64,000 bases of DNA from Microterricola viridarii (GTDB taxonomy: Bacteria > Actinomycetota > Actinomycetes > Actinomycetales > Microbacteriaceae), in the NCBI RefSeq assembly GCF_900104895.1, contig NZ_LT629742.1:3410001-3474000 (forward strand). Reading direction: 5' to 3'. The position numbers were made by a program, and so were the translations under genes. Below are positions 18,018 through 31,070 of the stretch, in pieces. Below the pieces are notes generated by a model. It was given only the letters and a program-made list of their open reading frames with translations, was not told the origin of the DNA and did not search any database. The first letter of the stretch is position 1. The number at the start of each line of letters is the position of its first letter.

Positions 18018-18048
18018 GCGGCCGGCCGCCCCGCGGGCTGCCGGCCGC
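18018..18048 (-). terminator. Terminator after the succinate-semialdehyde dehydrogenase gene
   Basis: GCGGCCGGC (18018-18026) pairs with GCCGGCCGC (18040-18048), a perfect 9-bp stem starting 15 bp downstream of the stop codon of the dehydrogenase gene. There is no T-tract. Confidence 0.5.
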
Positions 18049-18062
18049 TCTGCGCGAGAGGC

Positions 18063-19550
<1,488 letters not shown>

Positions 19551-19614
19551 TCGGTGGCTCCTTCGCCGTTGGTGTCTCTTTGAGGATAATTTCGGATACC
19601 GGGATTGGCGACCC

Positions 19615-20184
19615 TCAGGCCAGCATCCCGAGCCCCATCAGCAGCATGCCGAGGCTCATCGCCGGGTGGTGCAGGGTGGCGATGCGGATGCCGCGCGCAG
19701 CCGCGGCCTGCCGCCGGCAGAGGTGCAGCGCCAGCGCGGTGTGCGCGGCGGCCACGATCACGGTGCCGACCGCGAGCACGGCGGCGAACGGGGCGGCTTC
19801 GGCGCCCAGGTGCAGGTGCGCCGCCAGCTGGCTGCCCGCAGCGGGCGGCCGCTGCGCGGCCGCGGCCATCGCGAGCCACATCGCCGCCATGATCAGCCCG
19901 CTGCCGGCGGTCATCGCCGAGTCCAGCCGGTGCCGCCGGTCCAGCAGCCCGAGGAGAGCGGCCGCGAGCAGCAGCGCTGCCCAGCCGAGGGGCGATCCCG
20001 TCGCGCCGGGTCCGATGCCCGGCAGCAGCGTCGGCAGCACCATCGCGACGGTGGAGGCGGCCATCAGCCCGCCGGGGAGCGGGCTCGCCCCGAGGCGCGG
20101 GCGCCGCATCCGTGCCGCCCCGGCAGTGCCGAGGCCCACCACGGTGAACAGCACGGCGCCGCCGAGGCAGATCACAGCGAGCAT
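19615..20184 (-). CDS. Small polytopic membrane protein, DUF5134-like
   Basis: A 189-residue protein made almost wholly of hydrophobic segments: MLAVICLGGAVLFTVVGLG at the N-terminus, then about four more, ending with HHPAMSLGMLLMGLGMLA. Conserved-looking histidines occur in the last segments (AHTALALHL, TLHHPAM). It resembles actinobacterial DUF5134 proteins of unknown function, but the match is by general pattern only. TGGGGGGACC precedes the ATG at 20184 and can serve as ribosome site. It lies between the MHS transporter gene, from which a strong terminator separates it, and the downstream dehydrogenase gene. Confidence 0.6.
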   Translation of the reverse strand: MLAVICLGGAVLFTVVGLGTAGAARMRRPRLGASPLPGGLMAASTVAMVLPTLLPGIGPGATGSPLGWAALLLAAALLGLLDRRHRLDSAMTAGSGLIMAAMWLAMAAAAQRPPAAGSQLAAHLHLGAEAAPFAAVLAVGTVIVAAAHTALALHLCRRQAAAARGIRIATLHHPAMSLGMLLMGLGMLA

Positions 20185-20221
20185 GGTCCCCCCACTTCGG
20201 ATCGCGCCGACCGCCTGGGGC

Positions 20222-20259
20222 GCGAATGGCCAGCGCTCCGGAGAGCACTGGCCATTCGC
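20222..20259 (-). terminator. Terminator after the MHS transporter gene
   Basis: GCGAATGGCCAG (20222-20233) pairs with CTGGCCATTCGC (20248-20259); an inner GCTC/GAGC pair extends the stem. It is a perfect 12-bp outer stem 31 bp after the transporter stop codon. Confidence 0.7.
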
Positions 20260-20290
20260 ACGCGGTCAACAGACGCTTTTCGACTGACGA

Positions 20291-21664
20291 CTACTTGATG
20301 CCGTAGATCTGGCCGACCGACTGTTCTGCCTCGTGGTCCGGTCCGAGCGGGATGCCGGTGCGGTCGCGCAGCAGCAGCGTCGCGATGAAGGCGAGCACGA
20401 TCATGCCGGCGATGTAGAACGACACCGACGTGGACGATCCCGTGGTCTGCACCAGCCAGGTGCTGATCAGCGGCGCGAATGCCCCGCCCATGATCGCGCC
20501 GAGTGCGTAGGTGATTGACACGCCGGAGTAGCGGATGGACGCGGGGAACAGCTCGGTGAAGTACGCGGCCTGCTGGCCATAGGTCAGGCCGTTTCCGATC
20601 GTGAACAGCGCAAGGCCGAGGAAGAGCAGCCAGACGTTGCCGGTGTTCACGAGGGGGAAGAGCAGGAACACCGTGGAGAGGAACGCGATCCAGCCGATGA
20701 TGTAGGTCTTGCGCCGTCCGATCTTGTCGGAGAGGTTGCCGGCGAACCAGGTTGCGAGCAGCCAGACCACCGCCGACCCCGTCACGGCCAGCAGCACCGG
20801 GGTGCGCTCCATGCCGACCAGGCCGCCGTCTTCGACGGGCAGCGTCGCGTAACCCTGCAGGTATCCGCCCGTGGTCATGTACCCGGCTGCATTGTTGCCG
20901 GCGAAGGTGAGGGCGGCGAGGATGACGAGCAACCAGTGCTTGCGGAACAGCGCGAGGATCGGGGTCTTCGTCTGCTCCTTGCGCGCGGCGATCTCGGTGA
21001 AGACGGGGCTCTCCTCGACAGCGCGGCGCACCACGATGCCGACGACGATCAGCACGAAGCTGAGCAGGAACGGAATACGCCACCCCCACTCGAGGAACGC
21101 GTCGCCCGGGGAGATCACGCCGGTCATCAGGGCCAGCATGCCCGAAGCCAGCAGCAGGCCGAGCGGTACGCCGATCTGCGGGAAGGCGCCCATCCGGCCG
21201 CGCTGGCCGTCGGGTGCGTGCTCGACGGCCATCAGCACGGCGCCGCCCCACTCACCGCCGGTAGAGAGGCCCTGCAGGATGCGCAGCAGGATGAGGGCGA
21301 CGGGGGCTGCGACGCCGATCTGCTCGTAGGTCGGCAGCAAGCCGATCAGCACGGTGGCAGATCCCATCAGGATCAAGGTGATCGAGAGCATGGCCTTGCG
21401 GCCGATCTTGTCGCCGAAGTGGCCGGCCAGGAACGCTCCCAACGGGCGGAACAGGAAGCTGACACCCACCGAGGCGAAGGAGAGCAGGATGGCAATCTGC
21501 GGACCGGCCGGCTGGAAGAACAGCTGGGCGAAGATCAGCCCGGCGGCGCTCGCGTAGAGGAAGAAGTCGTACCACTCGATCGTGGTGCCAATGACGGTGG
21601 CGAATGCCACCCGCCGCAGCTCCCGCTGCCTCGTGGCCGGTCGCTCGGACAATACAGCTGACAC
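20291..21664 (-). CDS. MHS family MFS transporter
   Basis: A 457-residue major facilitator of the metabolite:H+ symporter group (proline/betaine, shikimate, alpha-ketoglutarate type). The family opening FATVIGTTIEWYDFFLYASAAGLIF is visible in outline (TIEWYDFFLY), followed by GHFGDKIGRKAML and LQGLSTGGEWGGA, both MHS hallmarks, and about 12 membrane segments. The GTG start at 21664 is supported by GGGAG 8 nt upstream; an upstream extension has no conserved residues. It is divergent from an AraC-family gene, which probably regulates it. The substrate is likely a small organic acid or betaine-like compound, not determinable here. Confidence 0.88.
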   Translation of the reverse strand: MSAVLSERPATRQRELRRVAFATVIGTTIEWYDFFLYASAAGLIFAQLFFQPAGPQIAILLSFASVGVSFLFRPLGAFLAGHFGDKIGRKAMLSITLILMGSATVLIGLLPTYEQIGVAAPVALILLRILQGLSTGGEWGGAVLMAVEHAPDGQRGRMGAFPQIGVPLGLLLASGMLALMTGVISPGDAFLEWGWRIPFLLSFVLIVVGIVVRRAVEESPVFTEIAARKEQTKTPILALFRKHWLLVILAALTFAGNNAAGYMTTGGYLQGYATLPVEDGGLVGMERTPVLLAVTGSAVVWLLATWFAGNLSDKIGRRKTYIIGWIAFLSTVFLLFPLVNTGNVWLLFLGLALFTIGNGLTYGQQAAYFTELFPASIRYSGVSITYALGAIMGGAFAPLISTWLVQTTGSSTSVSFYIAGMIVLAFIATLLLRDRTGIPLGPDHEAEQSVGQIYGIK

Positions 21665-21751
21665 GTGAAGACTCCCTCGTCTGAATGTTGTGGGTGTGAA
21701 GTGATGCCGTGGGCCGGGCCGGCGCTGCTGTGCGCCTGGCGATGCCCGTGA

Positions 21752-21859
21752 CGGGTCCTTCAATGAATCAGAGGATATCATATACAATTTGAGATACGGC
21801 GCGTCTCGCCCCCTTCCCGCTCGGGGACCGGCTGATAGGCTCCGTGTCACGGACCCGTC
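21752..21859. promoter_or_regulatory. Divergent regulatory region between MHS transporter and AraC gene
   Basis: The 229-bp gap (21665-21893) has an AT-rich stretch around 21775-21800 (TATCATATACAATTTGAGATA, 21 bases, given here as TATCATATAC and AATTTGAGATA) that is the only promoter-like DNA for the transporter. ACGGGTCC (about 21754-21761) and GGACCCGT (about 21851-21858) form an inverted repeat spanning it, a candidate regulator site. No GTCAA direct repeat like those at 31, 34 and 50.7 kb is present. Confidence 0.35.
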
Positions 21860-21893
21860 CACAGTGCAGTAGCGAAGCCCGAGAACCCCCGAG

Positions 21894-22904
21894 GTGGTGC
21901 CCCCGTTGTCGAGTGAACTCCCCTCCGCGCCCGGCCTCCCAGCCAGCCGCCACAGCGAGGCCTCCTCGCGCGTGACGACCACCGTCGCCCGCGACTTCAG
22001 CGACTTCCGCACGGCGGTCTCCGAGTCCTTCGTGCCGCTGCACGTCACGAGCGCGCGGCCGGAGCCGTTCCGCGGCAGCATCCGCTCGACCGACGTCGAC
22101 GACATCCACGTGAGCGAGGTGAGCGCCAGCCAGCACACGGTTGAGCGCACCCCCGAGCTCATCGCGCGCGGCGACCGGCACTACTTCAAGCTCAGCCTGC
22201 AGCTGGCCGGCAACGGGCTCCTGATCCAGGACAACCGCGAGGCGGTGCTGCAGCCCGGCGACGTCGCCGTGTACGACACCAACCGGCCGTACTCGCTCGT
22301 CTTCGACGACGACTTCCGCACCATGGTCGTCATGTTCCCGAAGCACCTCATCGACCTGCCCGTCGATGTGGTCGGGCAGCTCACCGCGGTGCGGATGCCC
22401 GGCTCCGAGGGTGTCGGCCGCATGATCGTGCCGTTCCTCTCCCAGCTGGTCGGCAACCTCGACCAGCTCGGCGGGGCGACGGGCACCAGGCTCGTGCACA
22501 GTGCGCTCGACCTCGTCACCACGATGTTCTCCAGCCAGCTCGACCTCGAGCGCAGCGCCGTGCACCCGCACCAGGCGCTGATGCAGCGCGTGCGGGCCTA
22601 CATCGACGCGAACCTCGCCTCGACCGACCTCGGCCCCGGGCAGATCGCCGCGGCCCACTACATCTCGACCAGGCACCTGCATGGGCTCTTCCAGGAGGAG
22701 GGCACCACGGTCTCCACCTGGATCCGCACCCGGCGTCTGGAGCGCTGCCGGCGGGAGCTCGTGGACCCGGTCCACACGCACCGCCCCGTTGCGGCCATCG
22801 CCGCCCGCTGGGGGTTCGTGGATGCCGCGCACTTCAGCCGCGTGTTCAAGGCCGCCTACGGCGTCGCGCCGAGCGAGCTGCGGGCCAGGGCGACGACGGC
22901 TTAG
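21894..22904 (+). CDS. AraC family transcriptional regulator with FeaR-like N-terminal domain
   Basis: A 336-residue activator. The N-terminal part (from about residue 33, DFSDFRTAVSESFVPLHV, through QLAGNGLLIQDNREAVLQPGD) resembles the AraC-binding-like domain of FeaR-type regulators. The C-terminal 100 residues form the double HTH (PGQIAAAHYISTRHLHGLFQEEG, then VAAIAARWGFVDAAHFSRVFK). The start is uncertain: GTG 21894 lacks a spaced ribosome site, and GTG 21972, just before the conserved domain, is an alternative. It is divergent from the MHS transporter. FeaR activates amine-oxidase and aldehyde-dehydrogenase genes in enterobacteria; a similar role for this protein at the 31, 34 and 50.7 kb promoters is a hypothesis. 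Confidence 0.85.
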   Translation: MVPPLSSELPSAPGLPASRHSEASSRVTTTVARDFSDFRTAVSESFVPLHVTSARPEPFRGSIRSTDVDDIHVSEVSASQHTVERTPELIARGDRHYFKLSLQLAGNGLLIQDNREAVLQPGDVAVYDTNRPYSLVFDDDFRTMVVMFPKHLIDLPVDVVGQLTAVRMPGSEGVGRMIVPFLSQLVGNLDQLGGATGTRLVHSALDLVTTMFSSQLDLERSAVHPHQALMQRVRAYIDANLASTDLGPGQIAAAHYISTRHLHGLFQEEGTTVSTWIRTRRLERCRRELVDPVHTHRPVAAIAARWGFVDAAHFSRVFKAAYGVAPSELRARATTA

Positions 22905-22925
22905 GGCGCCGCCGCGTTAAAGAGA

Positions 22926-22966
22926 GAAAGCCACCCACATCGCTTTCACGAAGGTGGATGGCTTTC
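22926..22966. terminator. Terminator of the rRNA operon and AraC gene
   Basis: GAAAGCCACCCAC (22926-22938) pairs with GTGGATGGCTTTC (22954-22966) with one G-T pair and is flanked by A/T-rich ends. It lies between the AraC stop and the distal 5S gene end and works in both directions. Confidence 0.75.
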
Positions 22967-22977
22967 TTTCACGTTAA

Positions 22978-23096
22978 GTCCGGCGGTGTCCTACTCTCCC
23001 ACAGGGTCCCCCCTGCAGTACCATCGGCGCTGAGAGTCTTAGCTTCCGGGTTCGGAATGTGACCGGGCGTTTCCCTCTCGCTATGGCCACCGGAAC
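22978..23096 (-). rRNA. rrf: 5S ribosomal RNA (distal copy)
   Basis: 119 nt with typical actinobacterial 5S sequence (GGCCATAGCGAGAGGGAAACG in outline at the 5' part, CCCGGAAGCTAAG in the middle, GGAGAGTAGGACACC near the 3' end, minus strand). Terminal helix I pairs (5' UCCGGUGG with 3' CCGCCGGA). It is almost identical to the proximal copy 246 bp upstream in transcription, differing at two bases in helix I that keep pairing. It lies after a hairpin that follows the first 5S, so it may need read-through or its own promoter (a TATACT box lies about 26 bp upstream of its 5' end). Confidence 0.95.
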
Positions 23097-23181
23097 AGCT
23101 CATAGTGTTGATAGGTCTAAGTATATGCCCTGTTCAGCGGCGCAATTGACACAGCCGAACAGTCGGCGCGTTAACGCAAGA

Positions 23182-23203
23182 AAGCCACCCCGTGGGGTGG
23201 CTT
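23182..23203 (-). terminator. Hairpin between the two 5S genes
   Basis: AAGCCACCCC (23182-23191), GT, GGGGTGGCTT (23194-23203): a perfect 10-bp stem on the transcribed strand followed by TCTTGC. It resembles the final operon terminator in sequence (AAGCCACCC), which suggests that both arose by duplication of a 5S-terminator unit. Confidence 0.65.
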
Positions 23204-23223
23204 CCTTGGTGTTGCTAAGTTAA

Positions 23224-23342
23224 GTCCGGCGGTGTCCTACTCTCCCACAGGGTCCCCCCTGCAGTACCATCGGCGCTGAGAGTCTTAGCTTCCGGGTTCG
23301 GAATGTGACCGGGCGTTTCCCTCTCGCTATGGCCGCCGAAAC
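23224..23342 (-). rRNA. rrf: 5S ribosomal RNA (proximal copy)
   Basis: 119 nt on the minus strand, identical to the distal 5S except two bases in helix I (5' UUCGGCGG here, still pairing with 3' CCGCCGGA). It follows the 23S gene by about 200 bp containing the 3' half of the 23S processing stem. Confidence 0.95.
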
Positions 23343-23454
23343 AACTGGTGATGGGCACCCTTCCGGGGCCGTCAAGTCATTCCAACAATCAACACGTGTT
23401 CAATTGTTGTGCCGCGCGTCCTGGGACGCGGGGCGTTGTTCTCGACCGTACATC

Positions 23455-23478
23455 GAGAACCACATAGTGGACGCAAGC
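23455..23478 (-). other. 3' half of the pre-23S processing stem
   Basis: In the transcript this segment pairs with 26773-26796 on the other side of 23S: 23 of 24 positions pair, including two G-U pairs and one C-A mismatch. The stem encloses the 23S rRNA and is the expected RNase III target. The pairing is seen directly in the sequence; cleavage is inferred. Confidence 0.75.
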
Positions 23479-23540
23479 TTCTCACGGACTCTCACCGTGC
23501 CGCACACACCAGCCTTACAACGGTGTGTGTGTAGTGTTTT

Positions 23541-28628
<5,088 letters not shown>

Positions 28629-28770
28629 GTTTATACGACTAACCAGCAAGCTGGCGTCACATTTTGCGCTTCGAAACCGCCGGAAAAAGGCGGACATCTC
28701 AGCAAGTTTGAAACTGACAGAACAAATCATTACTGACTTGCTTTGTTGTTTAAATGTTTTCCAAAGGAAT

Positions 28771-28799
28771 CCCGATCACCGAGGTGATCCGGGTTTTTT
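28771..28799 (+). terminator. Plus-strand terminator-like hairpin inside the rRNA leader
   Basis: CCCGATCACC, GA, GGTGATCCGGG, then TTTTTT on the plus strand is a classical intrinsic terminator reading away from 16S, that is antisense to the operon. In the rRNA transcript the same DNA gives an A-run followed by the hairpin, which is not a terminator. It may block antisense transcription into the promoter region or be a leader processing structure. Confidence 0.6.
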
Positions 28800-28895
28800 G
28801 GCATTTGACATTGTGCACGCTGTTGAGTTCTCAAGGATCGGATGCACCCGGATTCTCCCGCTTTCTCGCGGGTGTCGCTCCGAGGCAACTTGTCT

Positions 28896-28924
28896 AACTT
28901 ACCAGACCCCCGCTGCCCCGCAAA
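28896..28924 (-). promoter_or_regulatory. rRNA operon promoter, proximal
   Basis: On the minus strand TTTGCG (28919-28924), 17 bp, TAAGTT (28896-28901). The TAAGTT -10 box is common in actinobacterial rRNA promoters. It lies about 270 bp upstream of the mature 16S 5' end. Confidence 0.7.
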
Positions 28925-29009
28925 ACCGGGCGAATCAGACACTCCGGGCAGGAAAACCTGCGAAGTGAGGACTCGAACCCGAGACGGGGAGTTGGAGAGG
29001 CAAGAAGCA

Positions 29010-29038
29010 ATCTTAGGCATGAAACCGGTCAAACGCAA
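29010..29038 (-). promoter_or_regulatory. rRNA operon promoter, distal
   Basis: On the minus strand TTGCGT (29033-29038), 17 bp, TAAGAT (29010-29015), about 110 bp upstream of the proximal promoter. Two tandem promoters are common for rRNA operons. Confidence 0.6.
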
Positions 29039-29229
29039 ATGCGCAGACACACGATGTTTGGCTGAGATGCTGTGCCGCGGTGAGCGGAGAAGCTGTTTCG
29101 CTTCCCGCCGTTGCGGCGACAAGAGACAACAATACGGCCGCCCCGACAGGCGCGCAAAGCGGGCCACCCTCCGGGCGTGTCGACGGCTTCGGCGGGCTGC
29201 TCCCCCGGCCCCGCAGGCCACAACGCCAG

Positions 29230-29267
29230 TGGCCCCCGGCCCGAACGCGCGTTCGGGCCAGGGGCCA
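29230..29267. terminator. Strong hairpin after the APC permease gene
   Basis: TGGCCCC ... GGGGCCA (29230-29236 and 29261-29267) flank a perfect 22-bp palindrome (29238-29259, GGCCCGAACGC and its complement). It lies 15 bp downstream of the permease stop codon and shields the rRNA promoters from read-through. Confidence 0.75.
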
Positions 29268-29281
29268 TTGGGCACTCGGTA

Positions 29282-30808
29282 CTAGGCGTCCCCGAGCTGA
29301 GCGTCACCGGCATCCGCCCCATGCCCGATGCGGGCATAGACCTCTGGACGACGGCGCTTGATGACGTACGCCCAGACGATGCCGATGACCCCGGGCAGGA
29401 TCGCGATGGCCGGCAGCAGGAAGGTCGTCGCGTTCGACTCCGGCTGGCCGAGCAGCACGTCGAAGTTGCTGAGGATCAGCAGGAGGATCGCGGCCAGCGC
29501 CACGGCCGAGACGATTGGCGCAACGAGCCTGCTGCCGACGCCGACGCCGCGGGCGTCCTTGCGGAAGAACCCGATCACCGCCAGCGAGACCACCGCCATG
29601 AGCAGCACCAGGCCGAGGGCGCCCGTGTTGGTGAGCCAGGTGAAGAGGGTGATGACGGGGTATGGCCCGGATTCCGGGTTCCAGCCGGCCTCGCCGACGG
29701 CGAAGGCGATCACGACGATGACGGCGATGACGCTCTGGGCGAGCGAGCCGACCCAGGGGGCCCCGGTGCTCTGGCGCACGGCGGCGAGCTTGGCGGGCAG
29801 CACGCCCTCGCGGGCCAGGGAGAAGAAGTACCGGGCGACGGCGTTGTGGAAGCTGACCAGCGCGGCGAAGATGCTCGTGATGAACAGCACCGACATGATG
29901 TCGACCCAGATGACGCCGAGGTTCTCGGCGACGAAGCCGAAGAACAGCGGCGGGCCGGCCTCCTCGCCGGAGATGCCGGCGGGGTCGGTGATCTTGTCGA
30001 CGCCGATGCCGAGGGCGAGTGCCCAGGCGGAGAGCGCGTAGAAGACGCCGATCACGGCGACGGCGAGGAAGGTGGCGCGCGGGATGGTGCGGCGCGGGTC
30101 CTTCGACTCCTCGCCGTAGATGGCGGCCTGCTCAAAGCCCATGAACGCGGCGATGCCGAAGGCGAAGACGGCTCCGACGCCGGGAACGAACAGAGCAGCC
30201 GGGCTCATCGGCTCGGTGGAGAAGCCGGCGGCGGGGTTGGTGAACGCGACCACGTCGAAGACGATCACGACGAGGAACTCGAGCGCGACGAGCACGCCGA
30301 GCACCTTGGCCGAGAGGTCAACCCGGTTCACGCCCATGATGCCGACGATGACGATGCCGACGAGCACGCCCACCCACCACGGGATGTCGAGTCCCGTCTT
30401 CTCGCCGATGAGCATCGATACCTGGAAGCCGAACATGCCCCAGATGCCCAGTTGCATCATGTTGTAGGCGACGAGCGCCACGAGCGAGGCGCCGACGCCG
30501 GTCGGGCGGCCGATTCCCTGGGCGACGTAGGCGTAGAAGGCGCCCGCATTGTTGATGAAGCGGCTCATCGCCGCGTAGCCGATCGCGAAGATGGCGAGCG
30601 CCGCCGCCAAGATCAGGAAGCCGAGCGGGACGCCGGCGACATGGGTCACCGAGAAGGTCGAGGTCACGCCGCCGGCGATCACGGTGAGCGGGGCCGAGGC
30701 GGCAACGATGAGGAAGGCAACGGCGAGGACGCCGAGCTTGCGGCGTTCCGGCGCCGGCGCCCCTGCTCGCGCAGGGCTGGCTTGGGCCGTCGAGGGTGAG
30801 CTGCTCAC
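29282..30808 (-). CDS. APC family amino acid/amine permease
   Basis: A 508-residue amino acid-polyamine-organocation transporter with 12 predicted membrane segments. The N-terminal KLGVLAVAFLIVAASAPLT segment, FINNAGAFYAYVAQGIG and FMGFEQAAIYGEESKDPRRTIPRAT (here in part: GFEQAAIYGEESKDP) are typical APC motifs. The GTG start at 30808 has AAAGGAGA at optimal spacing; the longer frame upstream has no ribosome site. It is divergent from the copper amine oxidase gene across a 262-bp region with a shared regulatory design, so import of an amine or amino acid that the oxidase then deaminates is plausible. Confidence 0.9.
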   Translation of the reverse strand: MSSSPSTAQASPARAGAPAPERRKLGVLAVAFLIVAASAPLTVIAGGVTSTFSVTHVAGVPLGFLILAAALAIFAIGYAAMSRFINNAGAFYAYVAQGIGRPTGVGASLVALVAYNMMQLGIWGMFGFQVSMLIGEKTGLDIPWWVGVLVGIVIVGIMGVNRVDLSAKVLGVLVALEFLVVIVFDVVAFTNPAAGFSTEPMSPAALFVPGVGAVFAFGIAAFMGFEQAAIYGEESKDPRRTIPRATFLAVAVIGVFYALSAWALALGIGVDKITDPAGISGEEAGPPLFFGFVAENLGVIWVDIMSVLFITSIFAALVSFHNAVARYFFSLAREGVLPAKLAAVRQSTGAPWVGSLAQSVIAVIVVIAFAVGEAGWNPESGPYPVITLFTWLTNTGALGLVLLMAVVSLAVIGFFRKDARGVGVGSRLVAPIVSAVALAAILLLILSNFDVLLGQPESNATTFLLPAIAILPGVIGIVWAYVIKRRRPEVYARIGHGADAGDAQLGDA

Positions 30809-30945
30809 GGAATCTCCTTTGATTCGACTGGTGGCCGGTGCCGGCCACTCTCCGTGCGGGTATGCCACTCAGTGTGGCCGCCGTCCCCGCCGGCCACTGT
30901 GTTGTGCGCGCACGCCACTTGACTGGGCGGGCACAAGCGCGCCGG

Positions 30946-31011
30946 CTGCGCGCTCAGCGTCAAGTCGCTCACGCTCGCAGACAAGTCGGGGGCGGCGGGG
31001 CGGTCGATACT
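30946..31011 (+). promoter_or_regulatory. Amine oxidase promoter with 21-bp-spaced direct repeats
   Basis: GTCAAG (30959-30964) and GACAAG (30980-30985) start 21 bp apart, and 20 bp further a -10-like GATACT (31006-31011) follows. The same geometry occurs upstream of moaF and of the aldehyde dehydrogenase gene. An ACTTGAC/GTCAAGT inverted repeat also exists (30917-30923 with 30959-30965). It is likely an AraC-type activator site; the factor is not proven. Confidence 0.6.
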
Positions 31012-31070
31012 GGAGGCAGGTAGCTACCGCAGCGCCGCCCATCCTGGCCTGCACCCTGTAAGGAACTGCA

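Larger units (their letters stand above)
28629..29281 (-). other. rRNA operon leader and upstream region, no genes
   Basis: A 653-bp gene-free stretch. From 16S outward it holds a leader with a GAGAACTCAACAG element (about 28820-28835, minus strand), a hairpin at 28771-28799, promoters at 28896-28924 and 29010-29038, then 190 bp with no recognisable feature, then the permease terminator at 29230-29267. A tRNA-like T-arm near 28975 was examined and rejected. Confidence 0.7.

Noticed and set aside
28970-29010. tRNA-like T-arm (GGGTTCGAGTCC on the minus strand) upstream of the rRNA operon
   Set aside because: The T-stem does not pair fully, and no D-arm, anticodon arm or matching acceptor strand is present around it.
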